A stretch of DNA of 64,000 nucleotides, taken from the NCBI GenBank assembly GCA_002104935.1, contig MCGT01000001.1, positions 1,071,001 through 1,135,000 of the forward strand, written 5' to 3'. This stretch comes from Hesseltinella vesiculosa (Eukaryota; Mucoromycota; Mucoromycetes; Mucorales; Cunninghamellaceae). The translations under genes were made by a program, and so were the position numbers. Below, in pieces: positions 43,421 to 54,194 of this stretch. The notes beneath the pieces are model-generated. The model did not search any database, was not told the origin of the DNA, and worked only from the letters and a program-made list of their open reading frames with translations. How positions within the stretch are numbered: position 1 is the stretch's first letter; every line of letters begins with the position of its first letter.

Positions 43421-43606
43421 TAATTTATATATAATATATATCTACGTTTGCTGCCTTTGCACTAAATAAAACCTGTACACTTGCCAAGGCGTTGGAAAAT
43501 CGCTGGCTGCCAGGCTAAATTTGCCCAGGCTTCAGCTGAAATTGAAAGAAAAAAAAAAAAAAAGAAAAAACAAGCTCTTTTTCATTTTCATTCCTTTTGC
43601 GCCAGG

Positions 43607-45181
43607 ATGCCTCGAAAGCCCATTGATCAAGACACTTTTATGGAAGATGCAAAATCTACGCAAAAGAAAAAACACATGTCTGCCAGCAACATGCGCCTGG
43701 CATCTCACAACAAAACCAGAGTCGCTTACTTTCATGACGAAGGAGTCGGCAACTACCATTACGGGGTAAGTCAAATCTAAACAAAACAAAGCAAATGCAA
43801 ACGTTGAATTGCATAGAAAAAGATCAGCCGTTCAATTGAAGCTTTGATTAGGAACGGCACCCAATGAAACCGCATCGATTGACTCTGACAAATCACTTGG
43901 TCCTCAACTATGGCTTGCACAACAAAATGGAAATCTTCCAGCCTCGACGAGCCACCGACGATGAAATACTGGAGTTCCATGCCTCCGACTATGTTGACTT
44001 TTTAAAAAGGCAAGTTGTCAACCATGGACAGCAGCAGGGAGACTCATTCCAAAGCACGGTTTTTGTCTTGATTTTGTAGAGTGACGCCTGACAATGCTGA
44101 GAATTATGAACAGCTGTTTCAGCGATTCAACGTGGGTGATGACTGTCCGATCTTTGACGGCATTTACGACTTCTGCCAGCGCTATTCTGGGGCAACCATA
44201 GAAGCTGCTCGAAAACTGATCGCAGGAGGTGCCGACATCTGTATCAACTGGTCTGGCGGCCTGCATCACGCCAAGAAGAGCGAGGCCAGTGGCTTTTGCT
44301 ACGTCAATGATATCGTGCTTGGGATCCTAGAAATGCTTCGCTATTTCCCTCGTGTGCTGTACGTCGACATTGATATCCACCATGGTGATGGCGTGCAAGA
44401 GGCTTTTTACATGACGGACCGCGTCATGACTGTCTCCTTCCACAAGTACAACGGCGACTTCTTCCCCGGCACTGGTCACCTGGACGAAATCGGCTCTTCA
44501 CTCGGCAAATATTACTCGGTCAATGTACCCCTCCGTGATGGTATTGATGACAATGAGTATGTGTGGCTCTTTCGTGAAGTAATGAACGGTGTGATGGACA
44601 CCTTCAAGCCGTCGGCCGTCGTGCTGCAATGTGGGGCAGACTCGCTTGGCTGTGACCGCTTGGGCGTATTTAATCTCAGCATCAAGGCCCACGGGCGATG
44701 TGTACAGATCATGAAGGACTACAAGGTGCCGATGCTGGTGGTCGGTGGTGGTGGCTACACAGTACGCAATGTGGCTCGGTGCTGGACCTACGAAACATCG
44801 ATCCTGGTCGACCAGGAACTCAACAATGATCTGCCTCCTAACGAATACCTGGGCTTTTTCCGCCCGGATTACAAACTGCATCCTCATTTGTCTGGCCATG
44901 TCGAAAACCAGAACGATATCCAATACTTGACAAAAGTCCGTGAACGCGTCCTCGAGCAGTTGCGGTACCTGGACGGTGCGCCCAGCATCCAGATGCAAGA
45001 GATCCCACCCGACATCCAAGGCTTCCTCGACGGTGACGAGCAATTGCAAGATGAAGAGGATGATGACACCATGGACCAACGTCCGCAGGCGAGGAAAAAC
45101 AGGCTGGTTCCCGAAACAGAATGGTATGAATCTGATGACGACAACTTTGGCGAGCTCGGTGCTGTTGACATGGTGATGTAA
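43607..45181 (+). CDS. HOS2: class I histone deacetylase, Hos2/HDAC3 type
   Basis: Exons 43607-43765, 43852-44009 and 44080-45181 give 472 residues. The catalytic core is complete: [16 protein letters not shown], the [19 protein letters not shown]is-His dyad, [15 protein letters not shown] zinc-binding Asp/His, [13 protein letters not shown] with the second Asp, and [14 protein letters not shown] with the catalytic Tyr. The residues around the active site and the acidic C-terminus resemble Hos2/HDAC3 more than Rpd3. It should deacetylate histone tails within a Set3C/NCoR-like complex. The second intron has a GC donor (GCAAGT at 44010) and a TTTTGTAG acceptor; only this splice keeps [15 protein letters not shown], a conserved junction. 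Confidence 0.95.
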
Positions 45182-45713
45182 CTCGACCTACTTATTCTCT
45201 CCCTCTTTCCTTCCCTTGTCCATATCTTTCTGTATTTTTATCCTTTACCCATCTTCTCTCTACTTTATTTTAAATGTCTGTAACATAGCTTGCCCCCCTC
45301 CCCCTCCTTCCTCCTTTATTCATATAGGCTAATTCTGTACATCTCTCTAACTGAATAAATTCATTATTACGTCTTTCCACCCAGCTGCAACCTCCAATCT
45401 CTCCTCCAAGTCGGTCAACAAGGTTACTTAGGCAGGACATGCTCCCCCCTCCCTCCCATCCTATCTTCCCAAATCTCAGGGTCCTCGGAGCTTCGTCATC
45501 GATGAAAAAGGACCCTGTTGGAAATCAATTATACTGGAACTGGAGAGCGATGACCAGTTTTATTTTTGCGTCGAATCCAAGAAACACAAGGCGGTGTATA
45601 AGAAAAAAAAATGAAGGACCATTTAAGAATATTATGGAGCGTAGGAATTAAATGAAAAAGCACGAGGGGAAACTAAATATACAAAGGGGGTCTTACACAT
45701 GGTGTTGGGCTGG
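45182..45713. other. convergent intergenic region
   Basis: Between the HDAC 3' end (AATAAA near 45354) and the 3' end of the exonuclease gene on the - strand. Pyrimidine-rich; no gene. Confidence 0.6.
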
Positions 45714-48669
45714 TTAGGCGAATGTTCGTTCTTCAAAGGGAGACACAAAAGTATTGGGGTCGGAGACAAAGGGGTGCTGCTGCTTCAACAGATGCTCATA
45801 AATATCCAAGAGGCAATAAGCATCACAAGCTAAACGGGAGAAAAAAAATCAGGACCGCGATTTCTTGACCTGCGTTTTTTTTTTTTTTTTTTTTTACCTG
45901 CATAGATCGCCTGTTCTTCGGTCAATGGTCGCTTTTCCCAGTTGCTTATCTGCTGCTTCTTGTTCATCGACATATGAAGACACGTAGACACAGCGCCAGC
46001 CAATCCTCCCGCAATCGTAGTACCTAGCTGATTATTGTCAAAGTGGCGTAGTTTTTTGAAGTCTTTGAAGTTGGCAATCTGCCAACGTTTCACACTAGGC
46101 AGGCTGTCAGCCAACAGGGTCAAATCACCACCGAATTCGTATGCTAAAGCGATCATTTAAAAAAGGAGGTCATGGATTCGTATATGTCTGTACTTTACCA
46201 AGCTTAACGATATGAGGGGCTTCGAAGAGAGAGGTCAAGATGTGCTCAGTGAGAAGCATGGCCTCAGCATTAGCAGGAAGAGTGAGCGTTTTGAGATCCA
46301 GGAGAAAGACTGCGTCCAGAGTTGCGATCTGCATGACCGAGGTGTGGGCAGCGTCGGCCTGAGCAACATAAGGCACCCATTCTGTATCTAGCCCCACATA
46401 GGCAGATTTGCGAAGGGCATGTTTCATAGTCACGAGCGATGGCTCATCGTCGACCATCATCCAAGGAATGCCTGCAGGCAGTTGATAGACGGGACCAGAC
46501 ATCGAGCCAGGATGAGCTTTTTTCTGCTTGGTACTGGGGAATCGGGCATGCGAGATCTGTTCACCCTTGATGATGCCCAAGTTGCGTTGGGCTGGAGAGA
46601 GCGATTGGTAGTGTGACAGAAAGGGCAGCTGGCCAAAATGCTCGGCAAAATACGTGGCGCCGGTCATGTCCTTGATATCCACCAGTTCCTTGATGGCAAG
46701 CTTGGCCATTGGAGCTGATGCGCCGACGACCAATTCCAGTAAACCATTGTAGTTGCTACTGGAGCTGATGGAATAGTCGTTCTCGATCATTTGCTGTGCT
46801 GACCGCGATGAGATTACCCAGCGCAAGGCCCCATAGCGCTGTGAGAGCCAAATGAAATAAAACTTGTCGGGTGGTAGGCAAAGTTGTTCAAGCACTTTGG
46901 TGCTGCAATTCACAAGCTCCTTCTGGTACCGTCGTTCTCGCATATTCGCTAAAGGAGGTGCTGCTGCCATTTCCTTGTCCACATCTTTTAGTTTCTCTAT
47001 CAAAAGATGCATCAGTCACTTTCTCTGCCAGTGTCTTGCCTGGAGACTCTTACCAGGCTCGATGACGCCCAAGGATCCGGCAAAATTGTAACGCAGTTGA
47101 ATGTTGATATAGTTTAAAAGGCCGTGCTGCATGGAGATCTTGTCGTGGACATAGGTATTCAGCAGTCCTCCCTGACCCGCATTGAAGAGGTATTCAGCTA
47201 GGGAGCTCAATGGAAAGTTGGCAAAGAGGTCGAAGCGTTGGATGCATGAAATACATTCGCTAAAGAAGCCGTGGTACAGCAGTTGCTGGCAAAGCAGAGT
47301 CCCGTCTTGTTCATATTTGGCACCCTTGCAGAGCAGTGACTCGACATCAAAGACATCCATGGCGTAGTAGACGATGGACGGTGACGACATGGATTGGATC
47401 ATATTGATAAAGGCAACCTTATGGGCGTCGGTGAGAGCTGATTGTAGCTGCGGAGAGGAGGGTTGCGGAGTCGATGTAGGTGCGGGTGCGGGTGCGGGTG
47501 CAGGCATTGACATGGGTTCGGGTTCAGGTTGTAAAGAGGGTGGTGTAGACACGACTGTACTGCGAGCAGGATCAAACATGGACAAAAACGAGGATGACAC
47601 CCGTAACGAAGTTGGTAACAGGGAGGGGGCTGGAAGTGGAGCATCAGCAAGGGTATGGGTCACCGAAACAGTCGTGTCGTTGGTGGGGTGATGGCTTCCG
47701 TTGATTGAATTCGAGAGAGGCGCGAAAAAATCGTCTAACAAGCAGCTTCCGCTGGCAAGGGGGGTGGCGGTAGATAGGGCGACATTGCCAGGAGCCGTGT
47801 CATTGGGCAGCGCGGTGGGGGCAGACATTGGCTCGTCCGAGAGATCAATCAGATCAAACTCTGTATGTAATGCCGCCATGTCTACGATTGCTGATGATGA
47901 TTCCACGTGCGTTTCTGGGAACGTAATCAGATCTTCGATTTCCGGCTCCACCGCAGTTGGTTGCGCGTCCTGATGGGTTTTCAAGTACAAATCCAGACCA
48001 CGGCAGATGCCTTGGACCAGCAGACGTTGGAACTTTGGTGTCAAATCAGGTTGATGTTTTTTGCGTCGATGCACAATCCGCGCAAGTTCCAGCAGGAGCG
48101 ACTGTCAAAAAAAGAAAAATAGTTGGTTGGTTTTACTTGTGAGAAAAAACAAAAAAAGAGGGTAGAGGATTTACCTGGACCCAAGTACAAGGATCATCGC
48201 ATTGGTCCAAATTTTCCAAAAGATGTTGGGATACAAACAGATGAGGTGTCTCTTCCTTGCAATAGACAAGACCAGAGGCACTTTGATAAGTCGATATCAA
48301 TTGAGCAACATACATGGTTGGATCAGCGATAAACTGTAAAGAACGACCGGCGTACTTTTTCCCCTTGGACAAGCTGGACTTGCTGTTGGAGGCGGGCGAT
48401 GAGGCTCGATAGCTAAAAGACATCTTGGCTGGCACAGAGGCTGGTCGTTCTGGTACATTAGGGGTAGATGTTTTCTGCTTGCGTCGGCTGAACTTCATGG
48501 GAGCCGTGGGCGAGTTCTTCCTTAATGGCGGCGAAGATGCAGGACGTGGATCATCAAACACAGGTGTGGGCGTGTGTTTTTTATAAGCAGTGCCATTCAT
48601 GCCCAAGGGTTGATGCTGATTAGTGGCCGTGGATGTCACCACCCAATCATCCTCAGTCTCAAAATCCAT
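45714..48669 (-). CDS. Mut-7/EXD3-like 3'-5' exonuclease (DEDDy)
   Basis: Five exons: 48669-48175, 48101-47054, 46996-46199, 46143-45898 and 45829-45714; 900 residues. The N-terminal ~500 residues are low-complexity (Ser/Pro/Ala, with a PAPAPAPAPTSTPQ run), then helical. The C-terminal third is a DEDDy exonuclease: VGLDTEW (Asp, Glu), FGGDLTLLADSLPSV (Asp) and EEQAIYAACDAYCLLDIYE (Tyr and last Asp). The helical region before it (DVESLLCKGAKYEQDG, PDKFYFIWLSQRYGALRW) matches the arrangement in Mut-7/EXD3 proteins rather than RecQ-type WRN exonucleases. In animals Mut-7 acts in small-RNA pathways and EXD3 is its homologue; the role in fungi is open. No C-terminal Mut7-C RNase domain follows. 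The two extreme 3' introns carry long T/A runs. Confidence 0.8.
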
Positions 48670-49089
48670 CAAGATACAATTAAAAAAAAAAAAAGTTAGA
48701 AACAAAGAGAAAGGGGAAGCGTGAACTGAAAAAAAAAAAAAAAAAAACCAGAAAAATACGGCCCCTGATTCTTTGTCCAGTTCGCGCATAGCATTGCAGT
48801 ATCGCAGTGAATACTTTTTACTGAAGAAAAAAAAAAATAAAAGATCATCATTGCCAATGATAACAGGGATGGTCCACTTGTTCTCCAAGCCTTTGAAAAA
48901 GGAAATCCCGCTCACAGCCATTCTATTATTCCTGCACCCACTTGTGATGCTCGGTGAAACTGCGACAACACGAACGGAATGCAAGTGAAGTTTAATTGGT
49001 ACAAAACAAAAATACAACAATAAAAGAAATGAGTCTATGTGATGATACGGTAAGTGGTAAGGGGAAAAAATAATGAGAGAGTACTTGAT
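48670..49089. other. intergenic between two - strand genes
   Basis: Promoter of the exonuclease gene and 3' flank of the PDR transporter. Homopolymers near 48680-48692 and 48729-48747. No gene. Confidence 0.55.
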
Positions 49090-52000
49090 CTATCGTCTGC
49101 CTCGGCGACGGAGCCAAGTCAAGCCAATGAACACGATCACGTTGAAGATAAAGTAGCAGACCAAAAAGCCAAAATTACGCCACTTTGTGCCGAGTTCCCA
49201 TTGGAAGGTGCTTTCCATGTATTCAGCGCCAGAGTTGTATTTGCAGTAGCCGCATTGCTCGGGTGCAGTTGCATTGGGGTTGGAAAGGTAGCCAGTAGCA
49301 CCAGAAGAGAAAAAGGCTTCGGTGTATTGACCACAGGTCTGGCCAGGAGGCGGCGAGAAGCGGACGAGGTCGTTGTCATTGCATTCGACAGTCAGGTTCT
49401 CCAGTTCGTTAAGGCCAAGGCCTTCGAGATACCAGTGGAAAGGGTCGAGGGGGTACATCCAGGATCTCCAAAAATAGGGAAGTGTCGAGGGCGGTGCCAT
49501 GAGGCCAGAGAACAACATGAGCACACTAGAAAGAGGGAGAAAGGAAAGGCTGGTAAGTACAGGGATGGGTGCATGGATAAGAAGACGTACCTCACAAGAA
49601 TTGGATTAATCATGGCTGCCATTGTGGGCAATTCACTGACGGCAGCAATACAAAAGCCAAGTGAAACGGCCCAGAGGACGATCATCAAGAAGGTGACAAA
49701 GAAGTAGCCGCAAGCTTCTGAGGTGTTCGTCATTCCACTAGGCCAGTACAGACACATCATGAACGTCATGGAGTAGACAAGAATGTAGGGTATCTAATCA
49801 AGGTAAAAAAAAGAGAGAGTATTAGCAATGTTAGAGGTGAGGTATATTCCTTGGATTTATTGTTTTACCTCTACTAAGACAGCCGAAATGGACCAAGGGA
49901 ACCAAGAGTAATAACGGGACGCGACATCTTTACGCATGTAGGTGCGTTCAATCATGATACGAGGTTGAGCTTGCACAATGATGGAGAAAGCCTGCATGAA
50001 GAAGAAGGTTAATTTAAGAGCAATACGTCTTTCGATTTTTTTTTGACGTACCATAATAAAGGTGCTGAGCAGACAGAACAGCTTGTTTTGCATATCGGAG
50101 GTAGTATTACCAAGCTTGTAAAAAGTGAAACCAGTAAGCAGACCAACAAGAGTGACGTTGATAAAGCGACCAACGTTGTAGTCAGGCGCGCGCCAGTAGG
50201 CAGTGGCCATGCGCTTGTGGACGAGCATGAATTGGGTCCAGTAGTTGGTAGCATAGGGTTTGGCCTTGCGAGATGGGTTTGTGTCGGCTTGGGAGTGAAC
50301 GAGTTCAAGTTCTTCTTGAAGAGCCTTGGCTTCTTTGGATTGAGTCCAGATATCTGCCCAGTCTTGAGTGACCTTGCCAGAAGTGCCGGCGCCAACGACT
50401 TCAAGAATGTACTCGGCAGGGTTGGCTTCAGGAGAGCAGGTGGGGCCACCGTTGGATTCAAAGTAGTCGATCATGGTGCGTGCATCGGGGCCAATGGGGC
50501 CATGGTAAGCAGTACGACCGCCGCGGACGAGGAGGAGAAGGTGGTCAAAATATTCAAAGAGGACAGCCGAGGGTTGATGGATGGTACAGAGCACGGGCCA
50601 ACCGGCGTCGGCCAGTTTACGGATGAACCGAATGATGTTGAACGAGGATTGGGCATCGAGACCAGAGGTGGGTTCGTCGAGGAAAAGCAACTGAGGCTTG
50701 CCTACAAGTTCCATGCCAATCGTGAGGCGCTTGCGTTCTTCCACCGAGATACCAAAGCCAGATTCAACGTCACCGATCTGAGCATCGGCAATGTCTTCCA
50801 TTTCCAGGAGCAGAATGATCTTCTCAACATAGTCGTCCTTTTCAGCCTTGGGCACATCCGAAGACTGGCGCAGGTAAGCCGAGAATCGCAGCGCTTCACG
50901 CACAGTGATAGCAGGTTGGTGGATATCCATCTGTTCACAGTAGCCTGTAATGCGTTCAAAGTCGCTCATGAGGTGTTCGCCGTTCAGGTAGACACGGCCA
51001 TCGACCTTGCCAATGGTTTTGCGTCGGGCTAAGACATCGAGAAGCGTGGTCTTGCCGGCACCAGAGGAGCCCATGAGAGCAGTGAGATGGCCGGGCTTGA
51101 CAATACCGCCAATATCATTGAGGAGCTGGAGTTGGTCGCCTTTGTAAGGCACGGTATAGTTGATGTGTTGCCAAGTGAAGGTGGTACCAGTGGCAATTTG
51201 ATCCATGTGCTTGGTGACTTCGTTTTGCTGTCGGAGGCGTTCTTCTTCTTCTTCTTCCGTGCGAGGCTTGGGAGCCTTACCAGGGAGGTACAGACGAGTC
51301 AGGTTACCACCACGGTTGTAGGAGAGGTGTTCCATGGCCATTGCCGTCAGGAAAGTGAACAGGATGAAGTAGCCAACGACAACTAGGAAGTCAGGAGCCC
51401 ACAGCTGACTGGGTTCGTAAGACAGGTATTTTCGCAAGTAGCTGTCGCCAAGCACGAATGATTCGCCGGGGACTCCGCCTTGCATCGTACAAGTGCGATA
51501 GTTCCAATCGTCATAGCCAGGACCATAAGGAATCGAGTTGCCAGGGCCATCACATGAATAAATTTGACCTTGCAATTCGTTGATCAGCAGCGCTTTGAAT
51601 CCATAGGTGAAAGGGTTGAACCAGTAGATCCACGACAGCCAAGGATGCATGCTGTTGAAAGGTCTGGTTTTTTTAAGAAGCGGAATGAGTATGGGAACGT
51701 GAATATCATCTTTTTCCATTTTTCTTCACTTACATAGCCTATCATAGGAGACATCAGTAAAGAGGAAGAGAATGAGCATGGTTTACAAAAAAAAAAAAAA
51801 AATTCCTAATTTTCACTTACATAACCTAGAAGAGAGAAAGAGAAAATGAGCACGATGACACTCTTGTTTTTCCTTCTTTTTTTACTTACCAACATAGGAC
51901 ACAAGGGCCACGAGCAAAACACCAGATACTTGGGCAGCAATAAAAAAGCTTGGGCTGATGGCACCGAATAAACGGAAAAAGCCGTTCATCATCATGTTGG

Positions 52001-54194
52001 TGAAGAACAATACTAAACATGAGAGAGTTAGGGCACGCCGGTAAGGAAGCTGGGTGGGACTTACCAATAAAAAAGGTGAAGAAAGCTCCAGCAGTCATTT
52101 TCAACCCCATCATAAAGTAGGCGCAGATTTCAAAGAGAAGCACTGGCATAAAAGAAAGGCTGGTGAGTTTGGGCTGGCGGGATTTCAGCGTTGGTTATTT
52201 TCTTTCTTACCTTGGACAATGGCAAATGGAATATCCAGGATGACCTGGGCTAGATAATATGCTGAGGGTCGATACATGGCGTAGTGTTTGTGCTTGTCCA
52301 AGATGGAGCGACCAGTCAAGAAATTGACCAATTCAGATTGAGAGATAAATGCGTTGAAAAGAAGAGCCGTAAACAAAGCACCACCTAGGACGCAAGAAAT
52401 GGTGAGTACCAGTATTTTTTAACACGGTTGAGGAGGTCTACCTCTGGTAAAGGCACCAGAGCCAGTCAAGGGCATTTTGAAGAAGCAGGAGGCAGAGATA
52501 AGCGATTGGATCAAGACGGAGCCATAACGGGAGACAAGGGCGTCACGATCCTTGATCAGTAGATGGTACTGGCGGATGGTCAGAGCCTTGACTTGAGCAT
52601 AGAAGGAGGCAATGTAGGGAGAGCGCTTGGAGGTGTGCTTTTGGTGTTCCTGAGCAATGGCGTCAGAAAAGGCAGATTGGTGGTTGTAGGTTTGGATTTC
52701 TTGTTCATAAGCATCTTGTTCGGCGATCATGCGCTTGAACATGCTGGATTCACGGTAGCAGCGCTCAAAGTCCGAGGCATACTGAGGGGCGGATTTTTCG
52801 TAGCCAGGCACGTATTCGCGTTCCAAGGGGTTGCAGAGACCGGTGAGGAAATCAGCCACTGACTTGCGGGGAGGGCAGTAGAAGCCAAGGTCTTGGAAGT
52901 AGCTCTTGGCCTCCTTGGTGGGACCAAAGTAGATGCAGCGGCCTTCATCAAGGACCATCACCTTGTCAAACAGGTTGTAGATATTGTTGGAGGCCTGGTA
53001 CAGGGTGGCGACGGTGGTCTTGTGAAAGATGTCGGTCATGATGCGCAAGGAGCGCACAAAGTCGAGTGCAGAGGCGGCATCCAATCCACGCGTCGAACAG
53101 TCCCAGCAGTTGATCGTACTGGCCGTCGTCATTTGTTCAGCAATGGAAAGACGCTTGCGTTCGCCACCAGAAAGGCCACGGACAAAAGCATTTCCCACGA
53201 GGGTGTTCATTTGCTTTGTAAGACCCAGCATGTTGCCTAGCATATAAAGCACCTTGTTGACAAATTCCTTCTTCGTTTCGTCAGGGAGGCGTGTGCCAGG
53301 CGTCTTTGTGCGCAAGGCGAATTGCAACGTTTGCTTCAGGGTGAGAGTAGGCTAGTTTGAAAGATGAGTACGTCTTCGCTTTGGATGACAGGTGTGCCTT
53401 ACATAATGCAAGTCTTCTTCGCTGTTATAACAGACCTGCCCACGATAGCGGGCTCCAAACTCTTTGGCGTCAATACCACCATAGGAAAAGTCGCCATCGA
53501 TATCGGTAAAGCCATCACGCATGTTTGCAATGACACGAAGCAATGACGTACAACCAGCGCCAGGACGACCAAGCACCAACAGCATTTCGCCATCTTTACA
53601 AAAACCATTCAGATCTCGAAGGATTTGCTTGCGGCTGGTGGAGATCCCAATGCCAAAGTATTTCCAGAATTGCAGCATTTCAACCACAAAGGAAAACACA
53701 TTGGGAATGGTGTGAGCATCAGCTGCAAAGCCCTATTCATGAAAAAAGGAAATGAATAAAAAAAAGTGAGCCAACTAAAAAATAAAGACGCTCGTTTTTT
53801 TAGGATCATGCGCGGAGTTTGGATTACCTGGACAGAGAGATTTCTCCAGGTCACGCCCAGTCGCTTGCGAGCAATGTTGGCATCACCAAGGTCATTGTTG
53901 AGGGTATGTAGAAAATCATCCAGATTAAAATCATCCGTTGCAGCTTGGCCTTCCTCTAATTTGCTGCCGACTTCGACAGATTGACGGCTGAGACGGCTAA
54001 GCTCTTTTTTGAGCTCATGGTATTCATGGACGGCGCCTAGATGAAAAGAAGGTTGGTCGGCAGGCCACTTGTCATTTTGTAAACTTACTTTGGATATGTA
54101 CTTCATTGGGTACACCGTAACTTTGTTGATCCTTTTCATTTTCATTGGTCACCGTACTGGTCGACCCGCTACGGCGAGAAGCGTTTTCTTCCAT
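49090..54194 (-). CDS. pleiotropic drug resistance (PDR/ABCG) full transporter
   Basis: Thirteen exons: 54194-54089, 54036-53828, 53732-53403, 53351-52442, 52384-52211, 52142-52065, 52012-51890, 51825-51821, 51738-51734, 51663-50052, 49991-49869, 49793-49591 and 49525-49090; 1,437 residues. The topology is NBD1-TMD1-NBD2-TMD2. NBD1 has the PDR-typical degenerate Walker A (GRPGAGCTSLL), signature VRGLSGGERKRLSIAE and altered Walker B (CWDCSTRGLDAASA). NBD2 has canonical Walker A (GSSGAGKTTLLDVLARR) and Walker B (LLFLDEPTSGLDAQS) with the degenerate VEERKRLTIG signature. This asymmetry is characteristic of Pdr5/Cdr1. It would export hydrophobic drugs and lipids from the plasma membrane. Two 5-nt microexons are needed to restore SYVGYAIPFNSMHPWLSW. 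ORFs antisense to it are shadows. Confidence 0.93.
51734..51738 (-). other. 5-nt microexon 2 of the PDR transporter
   Basis: On the - strand GCTAT sits between TATGATAG and GTAAGTG. It joins microexon 1 to the exon starting at 51663 (ACCTTTC), giving GCT ATA (Ala-Ile). The join yields GYAIPFNSMHP, matching the conserved PDR sequence after TMD1. Confidence 0.75.
51821..51825 (-). other. 5-nt microexon 1 of the PDR transporter
   Basis: On the - strand GTTAT sits between TCTTCTAG and GTAAGTG. It follows an exon ending in phase 1 (VSYVG|) and supplies GGT TAT (Gly-Tyr). Confidence 0.75.

Noticed and set aside
44498..45079. 193-residue - strand open frame
   Set aside because: Antisense to the conserved HDAC core.
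50043..51032. 329-residue + strand open frame
   Set aside because: It is antisense to NBD2 of the PDR transporter and shows no independent features.
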